Source: Pyrrhoderma lamaoense (Eukaryota > Basidiomycota > Agaricomycetes > Hymenochaetales > Hymenochaetaceae). Taken from it: 64,000 bases of DNA. The translations under genes were made by a program, and so were the position numbers. The notes under the pieces were generated by a model that was given only the letters and a program-made list of their open reading frames with translations, had not been told where the DNA came from and ran no database searches. Every line of letters starts with the position of its first letter. The first letter of the stretch is position 1. This document shows, in pieces, positions 36,801 through 47,627 of this stretch. The stretch spans positions 2,108,001 through 2,172,000 of the forward strand of contig NBAZ01000001.1 in the NCBI GenBank assembly GCA_002794735.1. Reading direction: 5' to 3'.

Positions 36801-39209
36801 CACAGGGTGAAGGGGGTGGGAATGGGAGTGGGAGTGGGGTAGGAGGAGGATTTGTTAGGCCGTTATCTGGATTAGGAAACGAAGAACTTGGGTCTATTTA
36901 TGCTGATATCAGGGAATGGAGGACACAGCTTAAGCAGATTAATAATGAGATATCGGAAGCTCAGAATGAGTGTTATAGTGATATTGCTGAGGGACGTGAT
37001 AATATCAAGGGATGGTTGATGACCGGTCGGGGTCTTCGGTTCTTGCCAGGTATAGAGCTTATTGAGGGTAGAACAAAGGAGGATATCTTGTGGGATGAGT
37101 TGCAGTGTAGGGGTAGTATGAAGCGGAAATTACATTTCTGGGCACTGGTCTTCTTGATTACTTTTATGCTCACAGCGGGATGTAAGTCAACTTTTTCTTT
37201 TCTTTCTGCTTGTTATCTATCTGTTACTATGAATCTGGATAACTGATTTAATCGCTTTTTTCGATCTGATTTAGTACTCGGAGTGGCTGGGCTTGCTGTT
37301 GCTTCTGCACCCGAAGTTGCACATTACTTGCCGTTTTTCCAACCGCTATTCCAGGATGGAGAACTCATTGGACCGGGAGTTGTTTATACGTTGATCCCGG
37401 TCCTGATCGCTACCCTCTTCTTCTTCGTGGCCATTAGCACTATCCATCGTAAGTGTTCTAGCTCACAAGCTTATATATTCTTTTACCAGGAGAATTTGAA
37501 ATTCGACTACTTTTTTTTTCTCTTCCTTCTTCATACTCTAATCTAATCAAAAAAAACTATTTTTAATAACAATCTAATTGAATCTCTCTATCAAAAAAAA
37601 TTTTTTTGGATTAGGTTTATCACATCACAGCGGGAACATTTCTGTTATCAAGGCACAGCTGGTAACGTACAAGGCAACGTTTTTCCTCTTGACATTCGTT
37701 GGCGTGATGTGGTTCACTGCGGCCGGTGCGCTCGTCTTCGCGATGGGCTCACTCGCGACGGGTTCTGAGAGATCGAGTACGGTAGCTAACGGATCTGTGT
37801 ATATGAGTGCTTTTTTCTTGGCTTTGGTCATCAATGTGGCTATTATCGCTCCTGGGTTGCTGCTCTTACAGCCTTTGAGGCTGAGGAGTGTGTTGTGGAA
37901 GGTGCATCATGCTATCACTCCGAGGCAGAGGTTTCGTGGTGAGTTTTTGGTTGTTCCTGTTTTTTTTCTTTCCTTTTTTTTGGAAGGTGATATTTAGGAA
38001 ATCACTGGAAAACTAAAATGATGATGTTTATATAGCTTTTTATCCGAAACCGTATAACCCAACGTATGCTACTGCTTGTTGCATTCTCGCGGTCGTCCTT
38101 GCATCTACGTTTTCCTTGATATTCCCACTCGTCGGACCAGCTGTAGTCTTGTTACTACTTCTCACGCTTGTGGGTGAGTACGAAACTAGAGTTTCTTTCT
38201 TTTTTTCAGGTCGTATTTGATATTATCAATAATGATGTCGAGTATTGACTCTTTTTGATCCATCTAATTACTTATCTTCTTTTTCTTCTTTCGTTCTCTT
38301 ATCAGCTCACCGCTTTCTCGTTGGATACGTATATGGGCGCACGGATTCTCAGACAGGAGGGTTACTACAAATTTGGTTACTGAAGCGATTCGCAACTGTG
38401 GTCTCTTTCCAACCGATCCTGCTCGGTTTGATCCTACTATCCCGGAGGTTATTTATCGAAGGAGGGATCTCAGCCGGAGTTGGCGTCGCGTCTATCATCC
38501 TTGTTGAAGTGTATGCGTATTATAAGACGAGGCAACCTGGGAAGAGTACGTTGAGTTCGGCGACGTTGAGAGCGTTGGATATATTTGAGGAAGAGACGAC
38601 TGAGAAGAATAAGTATTTGGCGAAGGAGACGGATGGGTCTAGTAGTCTTGGGACTTCTGCTTTGCGTATGAGGAGTCGGGGTTCTATGGCCTCTGTGTTG
38701 GAGATGATGTCTTTGACGTTGGCTGTTATGCCTTCGAGCCACTCGCGTGGCGCTGTGCCTCTCGGTGAGTCTACCCCTTTCAAGTGAATTATCGTATTTT
38801 GCGTACTTACGTCTTGTTCCGTCGTCATTCAATTTGAAAATCAAATTATTTACTAACCAAAAAATTGCAACAAATTCGAAATCCGTTTCTCTCTTCATCA
38901 GAAACCGAATCACTAGACGACCTAACCGCGACCGAACGAGCCGCGCGTACCCACCCAGACGCCCCACCCCACCTCCCCGCATTACCATTCGCAGATCACG
39001 CAGAGGAGATGTCAGGTATACTCTATGCGCCCGAGTTACTTGCTCCTCCACCGATTATTTGGTTACCCCAGGATCCGGCTGGGATCGCGAAGTCGGAGGC
39101 GTATGATCTTCAGAGGTATCATGGGTTGAAGGCTACGATTGATGTGAGGACTAGGGATGATACTAGTGTCCATACGAAACGGTCTTCGAGGCAGAGGACT
39201 GTGACATAG
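33833..39209 (+). CDS. polytopic membrane protein, CSC1/RSN1 (DUF221, OSCA-like) type
   Basis: CSC1/OSCA proteins are stress- or stretch-gated cation channels. The predicted protein has an N-terminal Ser/Thr/Asn-rich, likely glycosylated region of about 165 residues, then TM1 (VGLLSTLVLSSVVGLLIW) with LRPKFRQIYSVREWFPP. TM2 is VLWVCFLIVLGWSLLGIAGV and TM3 IIVLTVFTIVLAMLPAL. A long cytoplasmic loop (over 400 residues) includes a GYGYGYGYG repeat and GWLMTGRGLRFLPGIEL. About seven C-terminal spans follow, including FWALVFLITFMLTAG, YTLIPVLIATLFFFVA and ILAVVLASTFSLIFPLVG. About nine exons join cleanly. One base seems lost in CCGG at 34334-34337; restoring it links the S/T region to TM1. The start codon is uncertain. 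Family assignment rests on topology and remembered motifs, so a related family is possible. Confidence 0.68.
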
Positions 39210-41677
39210 GGTGTGTCTTGTGGGAACTGAAGAATCAACTCTAAAAACGTTATAATAAGGAAAAATGGTTTAGTATTTGGTATACGTTGGTGTGTGTGTG
39301 GATTTGGTGGTTTTCTTGAGCGTTAGATATAGACTCTTTTTTTCTCTCTCATTTTTATGTTATTTACATGCCCAAGTGAATTTTTCTTTTTCAGAAAAAC
39401 ATTTTTACTTTATCTTGTTTTATTGGTTATCTCCCCCCCCCTCCCTTTTCATTCTCCCTCTTTTTCATGAATCGATGAAATGCGTGTACTCCCTTATTCT
39501 TCGATGTGATCTTTCTCTTTTCTCCCTCGATGTGGATGGGTCAAAAAGGTCTTAATCTGATTAAAACCCTTAACAGAATTTTTATGTACTGTACTGTATC
39601 TACTGACATGTATACCTAGGGTTATCCCCTTCTTCTTCTTCTTCCCCCCCCCTCCTTTTATACCTACCTACCTACTTACTTACTTACGTATCACTACTAG
39701 TTATATTACTCTACTAGTAACTGTATCTTCTCCCCCTTCTTACCTCTCCTTCTTCTTCATCTCCTATACATGCCCCTTCCCGCCTTTGAGGTTCGTGAAT
39801 TTAGTACTACTGATTTTGGACGAAACGTGATGAACAAGCTTTTATTTGACCGGTTTTATTTTACTATTTTACTCAGTTGAGTAGTACTGTTTTGTTACTT
39901 ACGAAAGTAGCCTACTACTAGTTTAGAACATGATGGTGAATCAATCTACATATGAGATAAAAAGAAAAAGAAAACCAGTTTCTGTGATATTTTGATATCT
40001 TATTAAAGTTGCTTGTAGTTGGGATGAGGCATGATACATGTAGTATATAATTTTAATTATGATAATATAGACATCCAAATTCAGAAGTAAACCAAACAAC
40101 CGGAACAAACAGACGGACAGATAGATAAACAAGGTAGCGCTCCCCCTTCCCAATTAGACCATTGTTAGAACCATTGGAGATTGATTTATCTTTTTTTTTC
40201 AAATACGACGTAACTAGATGCTACATACACACATGTCTTGATACGTCCAGGTTCAGGTACAGGTCTAGGGCGGCAGGGGGGGGGCTAGGTCAACCCCCTT
40301 CCCCCCCAACCCAGTTGACGTACCGGGCGCAAGTACATATATCATCTATTTATTTAATTATGATTGCCCAGAAAGGGCGTTTTCTAACTTGAACGAACAC
40401 AGGAACCATGGCGTACGTATACAACATCACTGAATCACTGGATCATTGATATACATACATACATACATACCATGGAAACCAGAACATCTTTTTAGATCTA
40501 TTTTTAGCCCGTGTCGCTGGGGAATGTGTGTGTGTGTGTGTGGGGGGGGGGGGGGTAGGGGGTCCAGACTCTTGGGTAGAAATCTTTTATACCTTTTATT
40601 GATAGCTATAGCTAAAGAAGATTAATAAAGGCTCAGTAAATCCTAAGAATTCCGAGTATTCCGGGGTTTTGATTTCGTCCTTGACAGACTTGTAGTAGAC
40701 AAAAACCTCGCAAGACTAGACAAAAAAAAACATATATTGAATAATATACACGGTACCATTGTAGTCAACTCCAGAGAGAGTTGATACAACCCCCAACCCC
40801 TTTGTGGATAATTTGAATTGCTACACGTTAATAAGTAAACGAAGAACATATAAAAGAACAACTATTAACAATACTACCAAAAGTACTTTTTCTTCTTCCC
40901 CCCCTTCCTTGAAAGGAGAGTACAAATCTATATATAAACAACTCATCTTTCCTTTCCTTCTTTCCCTTCAGCTTATTCTTCTTCCCTCCCCCACTTTACT
41001 TTTTTTTTCGCCGTTTAGATTTTCAAATGTGTATGTATGTATGTATGTTGATGTGGTCCAAAATTGAGAGGGTATAGTACCGTATATTTGTTGTTTTTGA
41101 AACAAGGAATAGTGAACAAATTGCATAATCCAAAAAGAAAAAGAAAGAGAAATGTTTAGAAAATATAAGTCCTCGACAAAGGTTTGGGGAGGAGGGAGAA
41201 AAGACCAACGCGTAGATGTAGGGATGTGGGGATAAAAAGAGTAAGATTGTGATTGATAATAAACGCAACAGGGAGAAATGATGTAGTAAGTCAGAGGTTG
41301 AAAAAAAAAGAGATACGAGGATAATAAAAGAGAAAGACAGATTGAGAAGAAAGGGAAAAAAGAATATAAAGACAAGACATTCCATGCAGATACTCTAGCC
41401 CAAGGTTGTGTTGTATGTTAAAACTACAAAAAAGAGGGTTCTCCAAACTTTCAAATAACAAAAATGTACAATAATGAATATCGAAGAGGAAAGGCGAATG
41501 AAGAGACTTTATACGACGAGAACAGATATCACCCAGGAACAGAATAGAAGAGAGGGATAGGGGGAAGGAAGTAAAAAAGTAAAGATGCTAATAGAGGAAT
41601 GGTAAACATGCCGGGAAGAAAGGAGGGAAGATAGGTAAGTTTTAGAAGGAAAGAAGGAAGTGGGAGGGAAAGTCCTA
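39210..41677. other. convergent intergenic region with simple repeats
   Basis: This 2.5-kb tail-to-tail interval has no supported gene. It contains TACC/TACT tetramer repeats (about 39659-39686), a (CATA)5 repeat (about 40455-40472), a GT tract running into about 14 G (about 40524-40555), G/C runs at 40276 and 40303, and a purine-rich right part. The frames at 40804-41385 follow this base composition. Confidence 0.5.
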
Positions 41678-44600
41678 TCATTCAGCTAACCATTTCTCCC
41701 CCTTCTTCGCGTACTTATCAAGCAGTTGCGAAAGGTCGCGGATGACGAATGTCAGTACAACGCTAGCAAAGAATTCTGAGGACCGTCTGAGTTTCAGTTC
41801 CAGCATTGAGCGGATATCAGGTGGTAGTGAAGCGTAAACAGGCGCCATAGGTTGAGAGTCAATAGCCATTGTATGTTCGTCTAGCAATTGTGACAGATGG
41901 AATAACTTCTGGAGACCCTGAACATACATTGTCGGTGAATCCAAGCTACCGTGCAAAAAATGCCGAATGTTATTCACGTTTTCAAATTAATTATCATAGG
42001 ACGACTCTGCTTACTTTTTTCCGTTTGTCAACTTATCTAGCCGACGAGTTAGCTTTCCACCCCAAGATCCGACCTGTTCGTATATTGAGTAAACTTGTAT
42101 TATATGGTATAAAAAAACATAAAACGCACCCCAGTGCTTTTCTTGACCACAAAACCCTCCCCTACACTGAGCTTCTTGCCAAAACTTGAAACAACATTGT
42201 CGCATACCACCAAGAAAGTTTCTAGCTTTTGCACCCAAATTTCCCCGTCTTTCCTAGTGATGCTACCAACGCCGAGACCCATCCCGCTTGCGACGCCCAT
42301 AGGCCCGGCAAACTCCACACTAGCCTCTTGTATCGCCAATAATGCATCACATAAAACTTCCACAACATGTATTTTTTCAGGAAGGTTGGTGAGCTTCGCA
42401 CCACCTTGAGACCAAACATCGTATGGTACATGCAATTTGCGAGTGATGTAACCACCCGACTTCGAAGTCATGGTATGTCCGAGTAAGTTCATGAGATGAT
42501 ATGGCTTTCTCAAGGAGTCAGAAGGGGGGATGGGCGGTAGCGGTGAAGTGGGTGTAGTGGGCAGATGTCCAGGTAATACCGGGGGCGGAGGAACAAGTGA
42601 TAAAGCAGCGCCCGAGAAAGATGACGGAGGAGCTGATGGGAGCTGAGAAGTCCGTAATGATAATGGCTGAGGGCTTTGCCGGATAACAGACGAAGATTTG
42701 CGGGGAGGTTGAGCGGCACTGTTGGAGACGATGACCTGTGCGCTACGAGTTCCTAACTCTAAAGGCAGGCCTTGTATAGGGCCAGATGGACGAACAGGAT
42801 GCGAGGAAGCGCGGCTACGTCCTGAAATTGTCGGAACGGTAGTCGATGGAAGCGATGAGTTCGTCATCCTTTTCGTTGGAGCGCCTTCGAATCCGTCAGT
42901 AGTACCTTCAAGAATAGTTGTAGAAGAGATAGACTTGTTCTTATCTCTTCTAAGAGAAATAGTTCCATTCATTGTTGTTTCGCTAATGAGCAGTTGGCGC
43001 CCCTTTGCGCCAGTGGTATCCGAGACTGTACTTCCGCCTCTAATTCTAGAGTTTGCAGCTATAGAGTAGATACCATTCGAAATGATTGACGACTGATCGG
43101 CACTCGTCGGTACTCGAGGTGTTACTGAAGAACTGTGATCAGAATTCGATGGGGAAGGCACAGCCGGTAACGGAGGTGAGTCTCCTCGATTTGTAGTTCT
43201 GTGAATGCCATTCTCTTGTTCATTATGATAATCTTGTTCTTTTTTTGATGAAGACTGAGTCGTTTCTTCTTTCAAAGCTTCTAAGCGGCTCCCAGAACCA
43301 CCCCTTCTGTGACTCACAGAGTTTCCTCGTGAACGAGACCCTCCGCTCGTAGGTATGGAAAGACGAGGCGGTGATGGAGACGACTGAAAATCAGCAACAG
43401 GTGGTGTAGAAGGCGGTGAGGTCGATGGGCAGGGTGGTTGCGGTGGCAAGTTGGATGACGACCTCATCCTTTGCCTCGTCAAGACGGACGTTCGAGTTGC
43501 TTGTTGGCCATTGACCGTATCGGGACTGTCATGGTCAGAAGAAATTGGTATACTCATTTTAGGGGGTGAACTAGTGTTGCTTGCGGAATCGGACTGCTGG
43601 GAAGACGTTCGAGATCGTCCATTCAAGGCGGGGGCCTGTACTCGACGAGGTCTCCCTGAATCATCTATAATAGTTGGCTGTGAATCCCTTGAAGCCCCAG
43701 AAGACTGGGAATCGGGACGAGAGGGGGGTCTAGATATTTGTTCACCCGGGGGTATACTGTAAATTAAGCTCAAAATGTTCATACGATCCCTGTAGGTATC
43801 ATGCTAGAATGAAAAATCCTATGAGTTAATTTCCTTACAATGCTAAGTTTTTAACCTCACGATTGATCTTAATCTCCGTACTTCTTCTTCCTGAGCGACA
43901 ATACTTCTTCGTCTCCCATTTCTCCAATGTGGTTCCGTGCTATCTTCACCCCTCATGACCCGCCTCATGACTTCATTTAATAAGTCTACACTTTGTGAAT
44001 ATGCTTGGATTGCACCATGTGGATCCTCATTAGTTGAGTCAAGTCTGACTGCCTCTCGTGCAAGTTCAAGAGCTCTTGTTAAGGCTCGTCGCGAAGACGG
44101 CCTACTTGAAGATGAAACCCCTTCTCTAGTATCTGGAGGGGATAGATGAAGACGATCAGGGTTGACCTCACTAGAAGGAACTTGGGTGGTGAAAGGGATG
44201 GGGATTACGGGGAAGCAGCGACCTTGGTGGAGAGTCCGATAGGTTGCCTGAGACGGGTGTGTGTGGCGAGACTGAGCTGGCCGCAAAGCGTGCTTGAGAG
44301 AATTGTGTGACAGCAGTTAGCTGTGAAGAAGCAGTTGGCCTCTGAAAAGAGTTGAGGTTGAATACAGGCGGGTCAGGGGGAAAGGAAGAGGAGTGGTAGC
44401 CATCATCCTGCTCCCGAGCAGACGATTGGTAGTCTTCTTCAAGACTGTAACCACTGATGGGGGAAATTTCAGATAGTGCTGGTAATGTTGGAATTGGAAT
44501 GTCTGGAGGGGGCCCATAGGAGGGGCAGCTGAGGAGCGGCGCCGAGAGTTTATTGAATTGCTGGAAATGCTAGTTCGCCCTGAGCGACTGGAGGACGGAC

Positions 44601-44679
44601 CAGCCTCAGAAGATCGTCTTCCCATATCATGCCAGTCGCTGTTATGATACACGGGCACGGGGCGCGTGTCAAGGTCCAT
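41678..44679 (-). CDS. MIT-domain protein
   Basis: MIT domains bind the C-terminal tails of ESCRT-III subunits, so a role in endosomal sorting or membrane remodelling is likely. I place the start at 44679 (MDLDTRPVPVYHNSDWHDMG); the frame extends further upstream but without an ATG. A Ser/Arg/Pro-rich N-terminus precedes the MIT helices (RALTRALELAREAVRLDST, then PHGAIQAYSQSVDLLNEVM, then HDTYRDRMNILSLIYSIP). A long disordered Ser/Pro region follows. A folded C-terminal part begins LRKPYHLMNLLGHTMT and runs through HVVEVLCDALLAIQEASVEF, GSWGGKLTRRLDKLTNG and SPTMYVQGLQKLFHLSQLLDE to VLTFVIRDLSQLLDKYAKKG. A 52-nt intron (44171-44222) fits between the Pro-rich and MIT parts. One base seems lost in the G run at 44508-44512. 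Confidence 0.78.
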
Positions 44680-45727
44680 AGGTAAGGAAAATGTAAGAGA
44701 GAAAGCTGCAAAAGGGTGCGCAGCGGGTTGTTCTTTAACACGTATGGTACAAGTCCGGCTGCGGGATGGTGGCAATGACGATGGACCTTTTCAGGAAAAG
44801 GAGTAGATTTTTAATTCTAGATGTGAGACTCTTTGCGAGATAGAACGGCAATAAAAGAGAAATAAGTAGAACAAAGCTATAGAAGAACGGTCAACAAACA
44901 CTCATCGGAGAGTCGGGGGCGCGTACTGACCGGCTAAGAGAAGCTGTGTGACTGCAAGATGGGTAGTGACAGCCTCCCTGCGCGTCCCAAAAGCGTATGT
45001 TGTCACCGACTGAGTGGTCTGTACGTCGGGCGGGACAAGGCGGGGCGGGAGCGAGTGATGACCGTCTGAGGAAGAGAAAAGGAGAGGGCGAAGGTGTGGT
45101 GCCTAGTGAACAGAGACGAGAGCAGGCTTCCTTTTTGGACGCTTATCAGAAAATATGGGTTGAACTAGTCCACTAGTCTCTTCTGGACACAATTCACACA
45201 AAAATCATCTCAAATCAGGCAAAAAAAATTGCGGCGACTGTTGCTATTCGTCGTCGTGGACGACGCCCAGGTTAGAAATGGTGTCTGCTGGAAATGATCT
45301 GGTCTGTGACGTCCGAGACTGACAAAGTCACCTCTCAGCTTTGGCTTTCTCTCTTTCTCGTTGCTAAGGTTGATGACCATGTGTCCCTCGGCTGCCGCTT
45401 CGAGCTCAGAATATTCACAACAGAAGGCGAATCTAATAAACGAACGATCGTTCCCTCGTCGGCTTAAGATCACTAACAAACTATCAAAATATAAAACCAC
45501 CAGTAGACTACGTTTTCAAAATTGATCTCTCAATCTTGAAACTTGAAAAAAGTCAAGCACATTAAAAAAAAGATGAACGCCAGGGTATAACGCGTCAACA
45601 GACACTTCAATCGCCCACAATCTCGGTGCGATGAGCCAATCTTTTTGATCCGCATCCTTCGCACAAACTATTCCTACCGAAGAAATATCAAAACCAGAGA
45701 ACAAGCCTTCCTCCCTTTATCCACATC
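44680..45727. other. intergenic / unresolved open frames
   Basis: This 1.05-kb region lies between the MIT gene start and the septin stop (both minus). The left part should be the MIT-gene promoter. On the minus strand, 45704-45516 and 45500-45210 hold adjacent open frames (62 and 96 aa) with balanced composition, for example SRRGNDRSFIRFAFCCEYSE. Neither begins with a convincing ATG or matches a family I know. They may be a small gene, septin 3' sequence or chance. Confidence 0.4.
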
Positions 45728-47438
45728 TTAAAACTCCCCCTGTGAACCCTGGGCTGCAAGCCGGCTCTCCAGATTTCTGCATCAATCCACAATCACCATC
45801 AGTAACGACCACATCATCAAAGCAAAAAACTCTAACCTGAGTGATTCCTCCTTGGCCAATAGTTCTTGTCTCTTCTCATTAATCTCTCGCTGGACTCTCA
45901 GCTCAATCTCACGAAGCTATATACAGATATCAGTACACACGCTTGTTACTTCTCTGACAATGCACTCTGAAACAAACCTTCTCTTCTTCCCTACGGAGCT
46001 GCTCCTCCTTGAGTTTGACACTCTGTGTCGCAAGATCTTCCGGAAGAATTGACGATTCACTAAACGGAGTTATTAGTACATTCCTTCTCAAACGATTTTC
46101 AGATCGCAAGAAATTTGCTCACTGATTATCAATATTTACGGTACGAGAAAGTTTCTCTGTTCGATATGTTTCCTATAGGAGTAAACAAAGGGAATGAATA
46201 TCGAACAAGTGACAAGTGAATTAGTTCGCGTACGTAAAGGACATCATGGGTCAGGTACTTTAAGTCCGTTAGATGTGTACTAACAAGCAAAACAACTAGT
46301 CAATAACCGGAAAAGTGATGTACGGTGAATATACCCCCACTTACTTCAATAGAGCATTGCGGAGTCTGCTGAAGTCCGAGTGTTTGGGGTTGTCTACCTC
46401 AACAGTCCCCAAGGGTAGACACGGGCACGAACAGGTTGGTCATCACCCGTCTCAAATTCGGAACCAACGATAGCGAAGGGAAGAAGTCCACGAAGTTCTG
46501 AGTTATCCTCTATCGTTTCATCATCATCTTCCTCGACGTCGTAAGGGAAGTTATAGATAGGAATATCATAATGCTCGATATCCTCCATGATCTGTCATGA
46601 AAGCGATCTTGATATCAATTTTTTGTCTAAAAAATAGTGACCAATATGAACATACCCTCTTCTTGAATCCCTTGAGTTCACTAGGGGTAAATGAGTCTGC
46701 TTTCCAATTACGGGGATTACGTTGACTCTAGGGGAGAGACGACGCATCAACTCAATATCCATCTCACGGAGGCTTTAGAAGTGAGCCGTTAGAAAGTAGT
46801 GGCTTGAAAGCTAGCAGTGCGCTTGACTCACGAGTGACCGGTGGGGGGGATGAAGTATAGTAAAGCATGGACACGATTATCTCTAAAACGAGGGTTACGC
46901 TTGATCCTGTTCTCCTCTGCGAGAATGTTGTCGAATTCACGCTCCAAGTATCCAACAATCTCTTGAAAGCTATAAACGAGAATAAGTATATAGAGAATTA
47001 TAAGCCATAGAAATAGGACAAACGCGAATTCATTGTCAATGTTATCACCAAAACCAGGAGTATCTACAATGGTCAGAGCAATGCGGACGCCATCTTCCTC
47101 AAGTTCTACGATGAACATATAAGTAAGGTCTATTCTTGCCCATACTTTCATGGTAACCGAATAGTACATACCAACGTTGACTGGCTTAATCCGAATGCCC
47201 TCCTCGATGTGGGCCGTCTCTGCGTTATCAGAGACCTTGTGGTTGAGAACTTCGGACTCGCAAAGGGTGTTTACGAAAGTAGTACGACCAGTGCCCGAAG
47301 CACCTAGAAACGAGCGCGTCAAAGTCAGGAAAAACGTGAGCGTCCAGATGAAATGCAAATTGTAGACGCACCGACTACCATGACGGTGAACTGAACACCC
47401 TTTTTGGCTTTCGTCCCTCTGCGCCTGGCAAAAGACAT
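45728..47438 (-). CDS. CDC11: septin, Cdc11 type
   Basis: Septins are GTP-binding filament proteins at the septum, bud neck and hyphal tip. The ATG at 47438 gives MSFARRRGTKAKKGVQFTVM. The P-loop is VVGASGTGRTTFVNTL. Landmarks are TAHIEEGIRIKPVNV, G3 IVDTPGFGD, GYLEREFDNILAEENRIKR, RVHALLYFIPPTGH, LRRLSPRVNVIPVIGKADS (G4 AKAD-type), EHYDIPIYNFPYD, LPFAIVGSEFE and YPWGTVEVDNPKHSDF. A coiled coil ends the protein (EEQLRREEEKLREIELRVQ to QELLAKEESLRNLESRL). GASGTGRT and the IEEGIRIKPVNV block fit Cdc11/AspA-type septins. The frame is broken twice by single base losses: at 46700 (GK|ADSFTPSE) and in CCCC 46407-46410 (YPWG|TVEV). The gene is head-to-head with MSH1. Confidence 0.92.
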
Positions 47439-47627
47439 GATTAATAGTAGAGCTGAACGAGCGGTTGATATGCAGAAGGAGAGGCAGGCTGTTCCAACAG
47501 GCAGCTGGCAAGGCGCAGACGCGACTATCCAGTGATCCCACCAGAGGCGAAAAACGACTTCACACGCCTGGTGGCGCCATTTTTTTCTGCTTAATACTAA
47601 CTCTTTTCTGAATATTAATATCATGTC
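47439..47627. promoter_or_regulatory. shared divergent promoter region, septin / MSH1
   Basis: Only 189 bp lie between the septin and MSH1 start codons, the shortest divergent spacer in the window. On the MSH1 side an ATG TCA TGA mini-ORF at 47623-47631 overlaps the MSH1 ATG at 47628 and could tune start selection. Confidence 0.5.

Noticed and set aside
44134..44235. Extra frameshift in the MIT-domain gene
   Set aside because: A 52-nt intron with GTCGCT donor and TTCTAG acceptor explains the frame change in phase, so no base loss is needed here.
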